Shown here one piece after another: positions 36,475 through 45,156 of a stretch of DNA of 64,000 bases (the stretch's first letter is position 1; each line of letters begins with the position of its first letter). The notes under the pieces are model-generated. The model was not told the DNA's origin, made no database searches, and worked only from the letters and a program-made list of their open reading frames with translations. Source of the stretch: CAWCJL01 sp963795775 (GTDB lineage Bacteria > Acidobacteriota > Terriglobia > Terriglobales > Acidobacteriaceae); assembly GCA_963795775.1 (NCBI GenBank), contig CAWCJL010000008.1, positions 310,001-374,000 of the forward strand. The letters run 5' to 3'. The translations under genes were made by a program, and so were the position numbers.

Positions 36475-37644
36475 TTAAATCCGCACCAGCTCGGTCTGCA
36501 CCCTCCCGGTGACACGCGCACCGCCCGGCTCAGCCATCATGTCCACCTCGCTGCGGATACCGAACTCCGGCAGGTAAATGCCGGGCTCAATGGAGAAGCA
36601 GGTCATCGGAAGCAGGCGTCGTTCGTCGTGCGTTTCCAGGTTATCCAGGTGCGCGCCGTTGCCGTGGATCTCAGCCGTGATGTTGTGGCCGGTGCGATGC
36701 GTGAAGAACTCGGCGTACCCAGCATCCCGAATTACCGCGCGCGCCGCGTCGTCCGCCTCCCACCCGGCAATCGGCTGGTTCGTTTCGAATGCACGCTTCA
36801 CTCGTGCAATAGCGGCATCTCGCGCGCCGCGCACTGTCTCAAATACCCGCTGTTCCTCCGGCCTGGGCTCGCGGCCCACCACGCCGGTCCACGTGATGTC
36901 ATAAAAGCAGGACCCCTCAGCCGCTTCCCGCCCCCAGATATCGATCAGCACAAAGTCGCCCATGCGGATGGGCGAGGACTGTGTCGCACTCGGCTCATAG
37001 TGGGAGTCCGAGCTGTTTGCATTTACCGACACATTCGGGCCGTTCTCCCATACCAGGCCCTCGCGGCTCATGGCCTCACTCAGCCACTGCACCATGTCGT
37101 ACTCCGAAAGCGCCCCCCCGGCGCGCACGCGCTTGCCGATCTCACGGAAGCCTTCGGCCAGTATCCTGTCGATCTTCTCCTGCGCGCGGTAATGGCTCGC
37201 CACCTGCTCCGGTGTCAGCACCGCTTCGAACTCGCTCACCAGGTCCGCCGAACTCACGATTGTTTTGCCCATCTCCCGTAACAATTCAACGGTGCCGGCA
37301 TCGACCAGCGAAACATACATGATCGCGTTGCGCGGTGAGTACTGCATGGCAAAGCGCCGGTAAGGCTCAAGCATAGTTCGAAGCCCTGCTTCCAGCTCCT
37401 GCCATGAGGAGTACACCTGCTTCTCGCCGGGTAACGGGTCCAGGCGTCCCGCTTCAATCCGATGCACCAGTTTGCGCGGCGCACCGCTGGCAGGAATGAA
37501 ATAGAACCAACGGCGTGTGACGTGCAGTGAAGGGCTGAGCCCCAGGATGCGATACGCGATCGGGTCGCGATGGTGGTGATCGAAAAACAGCCAGCCATCA
37601 AGCTGCTGTTCGCGTAGAGCTGCCTGGATGGCCGCAAGGTTCAT
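36475..37644 (-). CDS. M24-family aminopeptidase (Xaa-Pro-type)
   Basis: The 389-residue cytosolic enzyme has an N-terminal creatinase-like domain (to about 150) and a pita-bread catalytic domain. Metal-binding segments are visible in order: FVLIDIWGREAAEGSCFYDI (first Asp region), HRTGHNITAEIHGNG (His), SIEPGIYLPEFGIRSEVDMM (two Glu). Such enzymes remove N-terminal residues ahead of proline, though the exact specificity is unclear. The next gene is divergent, 66 bp away. Confidence 0.87.
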   Translation of the reverse strand: MNLAAIQAALREQQLDGWLFFDHHHRDPIAYRILGLSPSLHVTRRWFYFIPASGAPRKLVHRIEAGRLDPLPGEKQVYSSWQELEAGLRTMLEPYRRFAMQYSPRNAIMYVSLVDAGTVELLREMGKTIVSSADLVSEFEAVLTPEQVASHYRAQEKIDRILAEGFREIGKRVRAGGALSEYDMVQWLSEAMSREGLVWENGPNVSVNANSSDSHYEPSATQSSPIRMGDFVLIDIWGREAAEGSCFYDITWTGVVGREPRPEEQRVFETVRGARDAAIARVKRAFETNQPIAGWEADDAARAVIRDAGYAEFFTHRTGHNITAEIHGNGAHLDNLETHDERRLLPMTCFSIEPGIYLPEFGIRSEVDMMAEPGGARVTGRVQTELVRI

Positions 37645-37710
37645 GGTTCCCCATTGTAGAGGAGCCGCATCCCACTCAGGACAGGCCTATCGGCCGGCCA
37701 TTCGCGCAAC

Positions 37711-38457
37711 GTGAAAAACCTTCCTCCCGAGCACAGTGCAGGGCTTTTCCTCTCGGCGGCTCTCGCCTTTGTCGGCGGGTATACGGATGCGGCAACCTAC
37801 GTCGCCTCCACAGTCTTCGCGGGCCATATCAGCGGCAACTGCGTCCTGCTCGCGATCAGCCTGGTTCTGCTCAACCGGCATGACAGTCTCATTCGCGCCG
37901 GTGCTGTCGTCTTCATCGTCCTCGGCATCATTGCGAGTTCTCTGCTGGAGACGCCCCGCTTGCGCCGCTCCGCTATTCCGCCATTTACCATCGCATTGTT
38001 CGTGGAAGCCCTGCTGTTTCTCGTGCCCGGAATTACCACGCTGCTGCACCATCCCATCGCAACCGTCTGGAGCGTGATGCTGCTCTGCATCGCGCTTGGC
38101 GTCCAGACCGGAGCGATTCGGCGCACCGAAGGCACCGATGTCTACACCGTGTTCATCGCCGGTGTGGTCACGCGACTTACAGAAAGAATGAGCGCGAAGC
38201 TGGAAGACAAGAACGACACACGCGGCGAACACGCCGGCATTCTGGCCACATTGTTCGCCTGCTTCATGGCTGGAGCCCTCGCCGGGACGGTGGTCGCCAT
38301 CCATCTTCCACTTTGGACCTACTTCGCCATGGCCGTTCTGCTCCTCGTCCTGGCTGCCCAGCACAGCGTTCGCGCCCACCGCATCCGGGCGGGCAAGCAA
38401 CAGGGTACCCAAGCAGCTTCCCTGGATTCGCTGGAAGGCCGCTGGCCAATGCGGTGA
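37711..38457 (+). CDS. DUF1275 (YoaK-like) membrane protein
   Basis: The 248-residue protein has six predicted membrane helices. It carries the family's N-terminal signature FVGGYTDAATYVASTVFAGH followed by SGNCVLLAISL, and the later LGVQTGAIRR. The start is a GTG at 37711 without a strong ribosome-binding site, placed because the conserved region begins about 15 residues in. The family is widespread and its transport or other function is not established. Confidence 0.88.
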   Translation: MKNLPPEHSAGLFLSAALAFVGGYTDAATYVASTVFAGHISGNCVLLAISLVLLNRHDSLIRAGAVVFIVLGIIASSLLETPRLRRSAIPPFTIALFVEALLFLVPGITTLLHHPIATVWSVMLLCIALGVQTGAIRRTEGTDVYTVFIAGVVTRLTERMSAKLEDKNDTRGEHAGILATLFACFMAGALAGTVVAIHLPLWTYFAMAVLLLVLAAQHSVRAHRIRAGKQQGTQAASLDSLEGRWPMR

Positions 38458-38636
38458 ACGGGCGAAGGACTTTGTTCGGGCAGCGTCCACCCGCAACGAT
38501 GTAATTTCTGGGATTGCGAAGAGGCCGGACGTAAGGCCGCCGGTCGGTTTCAGCCAAGAGCAGTCCCGCTTCCCTAGCCTTGGCCGATAGGGGTAAAGTT
38601 TGAAAAGACAGATTGTTTGGCTTGAGGAGAACGGCA

Positions 38637-38753
38637 ATGGGCATGGCGTGGTTGGGTATCGGCAGCATCGTGGTGGTGTTTATCTGCTGCATTACGTGGG
38701 CAACACGGGGACAGCCTCTGAGCGAGTCCACCCACGAGGACGAGCACTCTTGA
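38637..38753 (+). CDS. 38-residue single-helix membrane peptide
   Basis: The ORF at ATG 38637 has GAGGAG 7 bases upstream. It encodes a hydrophobic helix (GIGSIVVVFICCITWATRG) and an acidic tail (SESTHEDEHS). The good ribosome-binding site and membrane topology support expression; no family recognised. An isolated small gene in a gap of about 300 bp. Confidence 0.5.
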   Translation: MGMAWLGIGSIVVVFICCITWATRGQPLSESTHEDEHS

Positions 38754-38774
38754 ACCCGCGCCGGCGAAGGTGAC

Positions 38775-38975
38775 TTAGCGCTTGCGCGGCGTTTTCAGCC
38801 AGACCATGCCGGCGACGAAAAACAGCGCCGAAACGAGCAGGGCCAGCAGGGCGTGGCCGCGATGGCCGTAGTGCACGGCGAGCGCCGCATCGCCCCACCA
38901 CACGGCTGCTCCTGCAAACCAGATCCAATAGGTGCGTGACACCCCGTCACTCCCGGCGGGCTCCTGACGCTTCAC
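38775..38975 (-). CDS. small membrane protein
   Basis: The GTG start gives 66 residues with two hydrophobic helices and a basic end (KTPRKR). It overlaps the gene upstream (38947-39144) by 29 bases, suggesting a pair. Composition is Trp/Ala-rich; no family recognised. Confidence 0.45.
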   Translation of the reverse strand: MKRQEPAGSDGVSRTYWIWFAGAAVWWGDAALAVHYGHRGHALLALLVSALFFVAGMVWLKTPRKR

Positions 38976-39144
38976 TCTCGCCCTCCTCGTCGCTGTTCCC
39001 TATCCATGTGACCAGCAGGCTCCCTGCGAGAATTGCCACTCCGAGCACCATGATGACGCCTGGCCGGAGCGAGCCGAGAGAGGAAAGTAGCCACAAAACC
39101 GCGACCGAAAATGCCACGCTATACGCCTGCATGCCGGTGAGCAT
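38947..39144 (-). CDS. small membrane protein
   Basis: The product has 65 residues with two helices (residues about 7-24 and 28-47) and an acidic C-terminal tail (GNSDEEGESEASG). It is probably cotranscribed with the overlapping gene at 38775. Unknown function. Confidence 0.5.
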   Translation of the reverse strand: MLTGMQAYSVAFSVAVLWLLSSLGSLRPGVIMVLGVAILAGSLLVTWIGNSDEEGESEASGARRE

Positions 39145-39356
39145 AGCAGTCCCGGTCGCACGTCTCTACGTCATCATAAGCTTCGGCAGTGTCGCTGGTA
39201 ACGTACGGGGTTCCACCCCGCTTGCCTCTTCCCTTTTTGTGCTTTGTGCCTGCAGTGCATACCTTTTATTTACGATGCGCGGGCGCATCCTTCGGGCGCT
39301 TCATCTGCGACCTCCGTGCCATTGCTGCATACCGCCACGCGGACAACAATGCGTCT

Positions 39357-39845
39357 ATGACTACCCTCGTTCAGCACCGCATGCAGATGGTGGAGCGCCT
39401 TCTTCCCACATTGGACTGGTTGGCCGGTCGCACCGACGCAAAGACCGTAGCGGAGCCCGCGCATCTGCTTCTCGGTGATCGTGGCGAGGAGATCGCCTAC
39501 TTCCATTTGCGCAAGGAAGGCTGGACGATCACTGCCCGTAGGTGGAAGTCCCCCAAGCAGCCGGGCGACCTCGATCTGGTGGGGTGGGACGGCGAGACGT
39601 TGTGCTTCGTCGAGGTAAAGACGCGGTCCAGTCACCAGGTGGCGAGTGCGGAATCCGCAGTGGATGCGGATAAACGGCGCATGGTGCGCAGAATGGCGCG
39701 TTTGTACCTCCAAACCCTGCCGGAACAGCCCCAATCCGTGCGTTTTGACATCATTTCCGTGCATCTCGATGAGCACAAGCTGCCGGAAGTGAAGCGCATC
39801 CCCGCGGCCTTCGCCTGGTCCGAGCCGGCATACCGCTGGAGCTAG
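39357..39845 (+). CDS. YraN-family (UPF0102) endonuclease-like protein
   Basis: From ATG 39357 the product is 162 residues. The UPF0102 fold is recognised by LGDRGEEIAYFHLRKEGWTI, then PGDLDLVGWDGETLCFVEVKTR, the Asp...Glu-Val-Lys pattern of the restriction-nuclease-like superfamily. Biological role is not settled. An upstream in-frame stretch to 39189 looks non-coding and is left out. Confidence 0.86.
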   Translation: MTTLVQHRMQMVERLLPTLDWLAGRTDAKTVAEPAHLLLGDRGEEIAYFHLRKEGWTITARRWKSPKQPGDLDLVGWDGETLCFVEVKTRSSHQVASAESAVDADKRRMVRRMARLYLQTLPEQPQSVRFDIISVHLDEHKLPEVKRIPAAFAWSEPAYRWS

Positions 39846-39896
39846 CTGCCACCCGCAAAGCCCAACGGCGCTGGGCAAAGCGAGGGCTGAAAAGGT

Positions 39897-40316
39897 CTAG
39901 CTGCCGTCCGGTGCGGTAGGAAGGCCTGCGGGAGTTGGTGGGGGCGCGCCCTGGATCCCTGCAAATTTGGCAGGGCTGCAGCAGGCTTTCGACAGGCGTA
40001 ATCGGTCTGCCTGCATGGCGCGCTCTTCCTTCAGCCAGGCAAGCGTCTGACGCAGCACCTGAGCCGCGCCGCTGTTCGGCGGCATGATAATGCGATAGTG
40101 CATCCACCGGCCCTGGCGGCGGGCTGCAACGATTCCGGCGCGGCGCAGATACGCCAGGTGCCGCGAAATCTTCGGCTGAGACTGGTCCAATATCTCCACG
40201 AAATAGCAGACGCAGATCTCCTGCTCACTCATAAGGTTCAGCAGGCGAAGGCGTGTGTTATCGCCCAGGGCCTGAAAGAACCGCTCCATATTAAAAGCTG
40301 CCGCCTTTGCTGCCAT
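39897..40316 (-). CDS. arsR: ArsR-family metalloregulator
   Basis: The 139-residue repressor has a winged helix (LGDNTRLRLLNLM, then QSQPKISRHLAYLRRAGIV) and an EICVCYF segment whose Cys35/Cys37 pair is the arsenite-sensing motif of ArsR. A further Cys-Cys (ACCSPAKF) sits in the C-terminal tail. It should bind DNA without As(III) and release it on binding. It is divergent from arsM, with overlapping promoter and dyad in the 79-bp gap. The start could be 40316 or the ATG at residue 10. Confidence 0.9.
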   Translation of the reverse strand: MAAKAAAFNMERFFQALGDNTRLRLLNLMSEQEICVCYFVEILDQSQPKISRHLAYLRRAGIVAARRQGRWMHYRIIMPPNSGAAQVLRQTLAWLKEERAMQADRLRLSKACCSPAKFAGIQGAPPPTPAGLPTAPDGS

Positions 40317-40328
40317 GGCCTTCAATAT

Positions 40329-40344
40329 ATACGCATTGACGTAT
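40329..40344. promoter_or_regulatory. candidate ArsR operator
   Basis: ATACG (40329-40333) and CGTAT (40340-40344) form an inverted repeat that overlaps the -35 box of arsM. The half-site TGACGTAT recurs in direct orientation at 40370-40377, about three helical turns downstream. Confidence 0.5.
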
Positions 40345-40364
40345 GCAAGCTAGAAGCATATAGT
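40336..40364 (+). promoter_or_regulatory. sigma70 promoter of arsM
   Basis: TTGACG (40336-40341), a 17-base spacer and TATAGT (40359-40364) give a near-consensus promoter. Transcription would begin near 40371. GAGGAGG at 40383-40389 is the ribosome-binding site. Confidence 0.7.
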
Positions 40365-40395
40365 CGCCCTGACGTATATATCCGAGGAGGATGGT

Positions 40396-41309
40396 ATGCC
40401 GGAACAGCTTCTTGAATCGGTGAAGTCAAAGTATGCGGCGGTCGCGGAGAGTTCGCTTTCAAACGACCACAGGGGCGTCCAGGCGGTTGCGGAAGCGTTC
40501 GGCTATACGCCGGAGGAGCTGACCTCCATCCCTGCGGATGCGAATATGGGCCTCTCCTGCGGGAATCCTACGGCAACGGCCCATCTGAAGCCGGGCGAGG
40601 TCGTCGTCGATCTAGGTTCGGGCGGTGGGCTGGATGTGTTTCTCGCTGCGAAGATGGTTGGGCCCGAGGGCCGGGCCATCGGCATCGACATGACACCAGC
40701 GATGATCGAGCGCGCGCGAGCTAACGGCGTGGCGGGCGGTTACAGCAATGTCGAGTTCTATCTCTCGACAATCGACCAGATCCCGCTTCCCGACGCGTCT
40801 GTCGATTGCGTGATTTCTAACTGCGTCCTCAATCTCGCTCCGGACAAGCCGGCCGTCTTCCGGGAGATTGCCCGCGTGCTGAAGCCGGGCGGCAGGGTTG
40901 CAGTCAGCGACATCGCACTCAAACATGAGTTGCCCGAAGCCGTGGCGCAAAGCCTGGCTGCGTACGTCGGCTGCATCGCCGGCGCAATCAAGATTGAGGA
41001 TTACCGCTGCGCGAACTGCGTGCAGCAGGCTTTGAGCACGTTGAGATCGTGGACAGCGGCGCGGATCTGAATGCTTACGCGAAGGTCGAGAACCAGGCAG
41101 GCTGTTGCTCACCCGCAATGGATAGTTCCAATCCCCTGCAGGTCATCGGGGAGCCTTGCTGCAGCCCGGCTCCGGCCTCTCTGCATGAGGACCTCACGGC
41201 GCTCCTTTCGGAGTACGACGTCAATGCAGCGGCGGCGAGCGTGAAGGTTTACGCGATCAAGCCAACCGGAGCTCAACCCTCTTGCTGTGGACCGGCCTGC
41301 TGCGCATAA
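40396..41309 (+). CDS. arsM: arsenite methyltransferase, one frameshift
   Basis: This SAM-dependent enzyme methylates As(III) to volatile or less toxic species. The SAM motif VDLGSGGGLD is at residues 71-80. The three As-binding cysteines are Cys55 (NMGLSCGNP), Cys143 (ISNCVLNL) and Cys193 (YVGCIAGA). After KIEDYR, near 41010, one base is missing. The next phase continues ELRAAGFEHVEIVDSGADLN to a cysteine-rich tail with CCSP, CCSP and CCGPACCA, ending at 41309. The intact protein would be about 304 residues. It is divergent from arsR and should be derepressed by arsenite. Both halves keep all motifs, so sequence error is likely. Confidence 0.88.
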
Positions 41310-41348
41310 CAGCACCGGAGCGACAGCCCGCGCACGTTAGCCCAATCG

Positions 41349-41386
41349 CATTGGCGCAACAAGGGAGAGGCGCTCCTTGCGCAATG
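41349..41386. other. long imperfect hairpin downstream of arsM
   Basis: CATTgGCGCAA pairs with TTGCGCAATG, with an inner CAAGG/CCTTG stem. No T-run follows, so it may be a weak terminator. The rest of the 372-bp gap 41310-41681 holds the xylA promoter and operator described separately; nothing else was seen. Confidence 0.35.
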
Positions 41387-41491
41387 GCTGTCTCTCCCCC
41401 AAGCAGCCAACGCGTAGCGGCTTCAGATGCTCGGTATTACCCGGCCGGATTTCCGCACCATCACGGGCGCCCCTCGCCCTGAGCGGAAAAG

Positions 41492-41521
41492 TAGACGGCC
41501 GATGGGCAAGAAATGTATACC
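41492..41521 (+). promoter_or_regulatory. xylA: candidate xylA promoter
   Basis: TAGACG (41492-41497), 18 bases, TATACC (41516-41521). The boxes match the consensus only moderately, but the palindrome at 41531-41542 would sit right at the expected transcription start, a typical repressor position. Confidence 0.4.
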
Positions 41522-41530
41522 TTTGAGCGA

Positions 41531-41542
41531 GAAAGCGCTTTC
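41531..41542. promoter_or_regulatory. LacI-family-type operator (GAAAGCGCTTTC palindrome)
   Basis: A 12-bp perfect palindrome with the central CG of LacI/GalR operators lies 139 bases before xylA. Its form closely matches sites used by carbohydrate repressors of this family. It would control xylA and the GH51 gene. Confidence 0.55.
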
Positions 41543-41681
41543 CCAAAAGCGACTCTGGAGCCGTTCGAGTGAGACGTCTACCTTCTGTTCTACCGAAGAG
41601 CGAGCCGCAAGCTCCGGTCCCGCACTTTCCTTCACCTTTGCACCGGATAAACGGCGCAGATTTCGCGCCCGGAGGGGTTCT

Positions 41682-42998
41682 GTGAGTCAGACTGTGTTCA
41701 GCAACTTACCCACTGTTCGTTACGAAGGCCCGAAGAACGAAAACGCCCTGGCCTACCGCTGGTATGACCCTGAGCGCGTTGTCCTGGGTCGCCCTTTGCG
41801 CGACCAGCTTCGGTTCGCGGTCGCCTACTGGCACAGCCTGGCAATGAACGGCAGCGACCCATTCGGCTCGCCCACTATCAACCGGCCCTGGATGAACCGC
41901 AGCGACGGCATGCAGGCCGCCCGGGAGAAGGCCGATGCCGCCTTCGACCTCTTCCGCGTGCTCGACCTGCCCTTCTTCACCTTCCATGACCGGGATATCG
42001 CACCCGAGGGTGACTCGCTCGGCGAGTCGCTGCGCAACTTCCACGAGATGGCGGACTATCTCGCGAAGAAGATGTCGAGCTCCAAAACACGCCTGCTGTG
42101 GGGGACTGCCAATCTCTTCACCCATCCACGCTTCATGGCTGGAGCGGCCACCAATCCCGACCCCGAGGTGTTTGCCTACAGCGCGACCACGGTGAAGCAC
42201 TGCATGGACGTAACCAAGGCGCTCGGAGGAGATAACTACGTTCTCTGGGGTGGGCGCGAGGGGTACGAAACGCTGCTCAACACTGACATGGCGCGGGAAC
42301 TCGAGCAGATGGGCCGCTTCCTCACGCTGGTGGTCGAGTACAAGCACAAGATCGGCTTTACCGGCCAGATTCTGATCGAGCCCAAGCCGAAGGAGCCGAC
42401 CGCGCACCAGTACGACTTCGACACCGCGACCGTGTACGGTTTTCTGAAGCGGTTCGGCCTGGAAAACGAGGTGAAGGTGAACCTCGAAGCGAACCATGCC
42501 CTGCTGGCCGGCCACAGCTTCGAACACGAGATAGCCACCGCTGCCTATCTCGGGATTCTGGGCTCGCTCGATATCAACCGCGGCGATCCGCTGCTGGGCT
42601 GGGACACGGACCAGTTTCCCAATGAACTCCAGTCCACCACCATGGCGATGTACTACGTGATCCGGGCAGGCGGACTGGGTAAGGGCGGCCTGAACTTCGA
42701 TGCCAAGGTTCGGCGCCAGTCCTTTGAGCCGGAAGACCTCGTCTATGCGCACGTAGGCGCGGTGGATCTTTGTGCCCACGCCTTCCTTATCGCCGCCCAG
42801 CTTTACGAGAGCGGCAGACTTTCTCAGAAGGTGGAGGAGCGCTACTCCGGTTGGAAGAAGCCGGAATACCAGGCCATGCTGAAGGGTGAGCTGTCCCTCG
42901 ATCAGATCGCCGCAAAGACGGAAGAACAGAACCTGAACCCACAACCACGCTCCGGCCGTCAGGAACAACTAGAGAACCTGCTCGCCCGGCAGTTCTGA
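41682..42998 (+). CDS. xylA: xylose isomerase
   Basis: This enzyme converts D-xylose to D-xylulose in the cytosol. The GTG at 41682 is chosen because GGAGG lies 6 bases upstream and the resulting 438 residues match the class II family; an upstream in-frame extension is non-conserved. Motifs include FFTFHDRDIAPEG (catalytic His/Asp), WGGREGYETL, LIEPKPKEPTAHQYD, NLEANHALLAGHSFEHE and GSLDINRGDPLLGWDTD (metal ligands). A xylulokinase gene is not adjacent. The GH51 arabinofuranosidase follows at 52 bp, so the two are probably one operon for arabinoxylan breakdown. Confidence 0.96.
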   Translation: MSQTVFSNLPTVRYEGPKNENALAYRWYDPERVVLGRPLRDQLRFAVAYWHSLAMNGSDPFGSPTINRPWMNRSDGMQAAREKADAAFDLFRVLDLPFFTFHDRDIAPEGDSLGESLRNFHEMADYLAKKMSSSKTRLLWGTANLFTHPRFMAGAATNPDPEVFAYSATTVKHCMDVTKALGGDNYVLWGGREGYETLLNTDMARELEQMGRFLTLVVEYKHKIGFTGQILIEPKPKEPTAHQYDFDTATVYGFLKRFGLENEVKVNLEANHALLAGHSFEHEIATAAYLGILGSLDINRGDPLLGWDTDQFPNELQSTTMAMYYVIRAGGLGKGGLNFDAKVRRQSFEPEDLVYAHVGAVDLCAHAFLIAAQLYESGRLSQKVEERYSGWKKPEYQAMLKGELSLDQIAAKTEEQNLNPQPRSGRQEQLENLLARQF

Positions 42999-43050
42999 TC
43001 CGGTAACTCGATAACTCGGTCTCAGGCACATACCCCACTCTGGAGTCGCT

Positions 43051-45009
43051 ATGCCCTTGATTCAGTCCCCCTCTTTGTTCCGCCGACTGGCACCATGCCT
43101 GCTCTTCGCGGCCGCGGCGACACTCGCCGCCCAAACGCCGGGCTCAGCCACACCGGAAGCAGCAATGCCGGCCGCCCATCTCACCATTGATCCTGCTCAG
43201 GTTGTCCACCGGGTAAGTCCCATGCTCTACGGCATGATGACCGAAGAGATCAATCATTCCTATGACGGCGGGCTCTACGCGGAACTGCTGCAGAACCGGA
43301 CCTTCCGCAGTAGTTGGGAAGGTGTGGACAGCTGGTATCTCGTGCAGCACGGCACAGCGCGTGCGTCGATGAGCCTGGATAAGAGCAGTGGGCCCAGCCG
43401 CGCACTGCCCACAAGCGTGCAGTTGAAGATAGAGTCGGCCGCGCAAGGCAGCGACGCGGGGCTGAGTAACTCGGGCTTCTGGGGCATTGCTGTTGCACCC
43501 AATACCACTTACAAGGGTTCGCTCTACGCCCGGGTCGCTGATGCCGGTGTGGGTCCGCTGACTGCACGGCTCGTAAGCGATCGTACCGGAGACGTGCTGG
43601 CCACGGCAGAAATCCCGCTGCACAGTGGCGACTGGTCTCAGTACCAGTTCACCTTGACCACTGCGAATGCTCCGCACTCTTCCGAGAATCACTTCGAACT
43701 TACAGCGGCTCATCCCGGAACCATTTCCCTGCAGCTCGTGTCGCTGTTTCCGCCCACCTTTCACGATCGTCCCAACGGCAATCGGTCTGACCTGATGGAG
43801 CGCATGGCGGGTATGCACCCTCACTTTCTGCGTCTACCCGGCGGCAACTATCTCGAGGGAGATACGCTGGCGGATTGGTACGACTGGAAAAAGACGATTG
43901 GCCCGCTGGTAGACCGGCCAGGCCACCAGGCGCCCTGGACTTATTGGTCAACCGACGGACTAGGGCTGCTTGAGTTCCTCGAATGGTGCGAGGATCTGCA
44001 CATTGAACCTGTGCTGGCTGTGTATGCCGGGTATGCGCTCAAAGGTGAACACATTGAGCCCGGCAGTGCTCTCGAGCCTTATGTGCAATCTGCGCTGGAC
44101 GAAGTCGAGTACGTGACTGGGGATGCTTCGACAAAATGGGGAGCCGAACGTGCGCGCGACGGCCACCCCGCGCCATTTCCCCTCCACTTCATCGAGATCG
44201 GGAATGAAGACTGGTTCGATAAGTCGGGCAGCTACGATCGGCGCTTTGCGCAGTTCGCGCGTGCGCTGCGCGGCAAGTATCCGCAGTACAAATTGATCGC
44301 GACCACTCCGGTGCACGAGGGAAGTGCAGCCGAGACGCCGGACGTCATCGACGACCACTACTATAAGGCGCCCAGCGAGATGTTCGATCTGGTACACCAC
44401 TACGACAACGCGCCGCGCAACGGTCCGAAGATATTTGTGGGCGAATGGGCAACACGCTCCGGATCACCCACGCCGAACTTCGGGGATGCACTGGGCGACT
44501 CCGCCTGGATGACATCCTTGGAGCGCAACAGCGATCTGATCGTGATGGCTTCTTATGCGCCGCTGCTGGTGAACGTAAACCCTGGTGCGATGCAGTGGCC
44601 GACGGACCTGATCGGCTTCGACGCGCTCACTACGTATGCATCGCCCAGCTACTATGCACAGTCACTGTTCGCCGGTCATCTCGGGGACAATGTGGTACGT
44701 AGCAATCTTACGGGTGGCGCGGACCGCTTCTTCTACTCCGCCACGGTGTCCTCAGCGGACCACGTCCTGCATTTGAAGCTGGTCAATGCTTCCAACGCGC
44801 AGGAGCCGCTTACGATCGATCTCCACAACGCAGGTGCGAGCACGGCGAAGATGACATCGATTCACGGTGCAAGCTACCAGGCAACGAACTCCATCACAGA
44901 GCCAAACTTTATTCACCCGGTGGAGAGCAGCGTTCCGGTGTCCGGAGGCGGCTGGCAGCACACTGTCCCTGCGCTTACGATCGAGGTCATCGATATCCCG
45001 ATGCATTGA
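43051..45009 (+). CDS. secreted GH51 alpha-L-arabinofuranosidase
   Basis: The 652-residue protein has a signal peptide (residues about 12-27) and the GH51 architecture: an N-terminal beta-sandwich/CBM-like part, a TIM barrel and a C-terminal beta domain. The acid/base glutamate lies in FIEIGNEDWF and the nucleophile probably in KIFVGEWATRSG. YGMMTEEINHSYDGGLYAELLQN is the usual domain opening. It removes arabinose side chains from arabinoxylan or arabinan outside the cell. GGAG precedes the ATG. It is cotranscribed with xylA and ends at a strong hairpin. Confidence 0.93.
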   Translation: MPLIQSPSLFRRLAPCLLFAAAATLAAQTPGSATPEAAMPAAHLTIDPAQVVHRVSPMLYGMMTEEINHSYDGGLYAELLQNRTFRSSWEGVDSWYLVQHGTARASMSLDKSSGPSRALPTSVQLKIESAAQGSDAGLSNSGFWGIAVAPNTTYKGSLYARVADAGVGPLTARLVSDRTGDVLATAEIPLHSGDWSQYQFTLTTANAPHSSENHFELTAAHPGTISLQLVSLFPPTFHDRPNGNRSDLMERMAGMHPHFLRLPGGNYLEGDTLADWYDWKKTIGPLVDRPGHQAPWTYWSTDGLGLLEFLEWCEDLHIEPVLAVYAGYALKGEHIEPGSALEPYVQSALDEVEYVTGDASTKWGAERARDGHPAPFPLHFIEIGNEDWFDKSGSYDRRFAQFARALRGKYPQYKLIATTPVHEGSAAETPDVIDDHYYKAPSEMFDLVHHYDNAPRNGPKIFVGEWATRSGSPTPNFGDALGDSAWMTSLERNSDLIVMASYAPLLVNVNPGAMQWPTDLIGFDALTTYASPSYYAQSLFAGHLGDNVVRSNLTGGADRFFYSATVSSADHVLHLKLVNASNAQEPLTIDLHNAGASTAKMTSIHGASYQATNSITEPNFIHPVESSVPVSGGGWQHTVPALTIEVIDIPMH

Positions 45010-45018
45010 TCTGCAGCC

Positions 45019-45065
45019 GCGCGCGGAGTTCATTCCTTCCAGGGATGAACACCACGCGCGCTTTC
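45019..45065. terminator. two-part hairpin terminator between GH51 gene and tsaE
   Basis: An outer stem GCGCGCG/CGCGCGC (45019-45025, 45055-45061) and an inner 9-bp stem GTTCATTCC/GGGATGAAC (one G:T) close a 5-base loop; TTTCC follows. It sits between convergent genes. Confidence 0.65.
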
Positions 45066-45156
45066 CGCCCTTTAGGAAGCTCGTGATTGCCCTGCGCGTC
45101 CGCCTGTGGAGCATGCGTGGGGGGAATGGTTAACCTGAGGTGGGCGAGTTCTAAGC

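Noticed and set aside
39189..39356. N-terminal extension of the YraN-family gene
   Set aside because: The stretch is unlike the family and begins in intergenic-type sequence; the ATG at 39357 gives a normal-length protein.
41427..41681. N-terminal extension of xylA
   Set aside because: It contains the candidate promoter and LacI-type palindrome and lacks conservation; the GTG at 41682 has a good ribosome-binding site and gives the family length.
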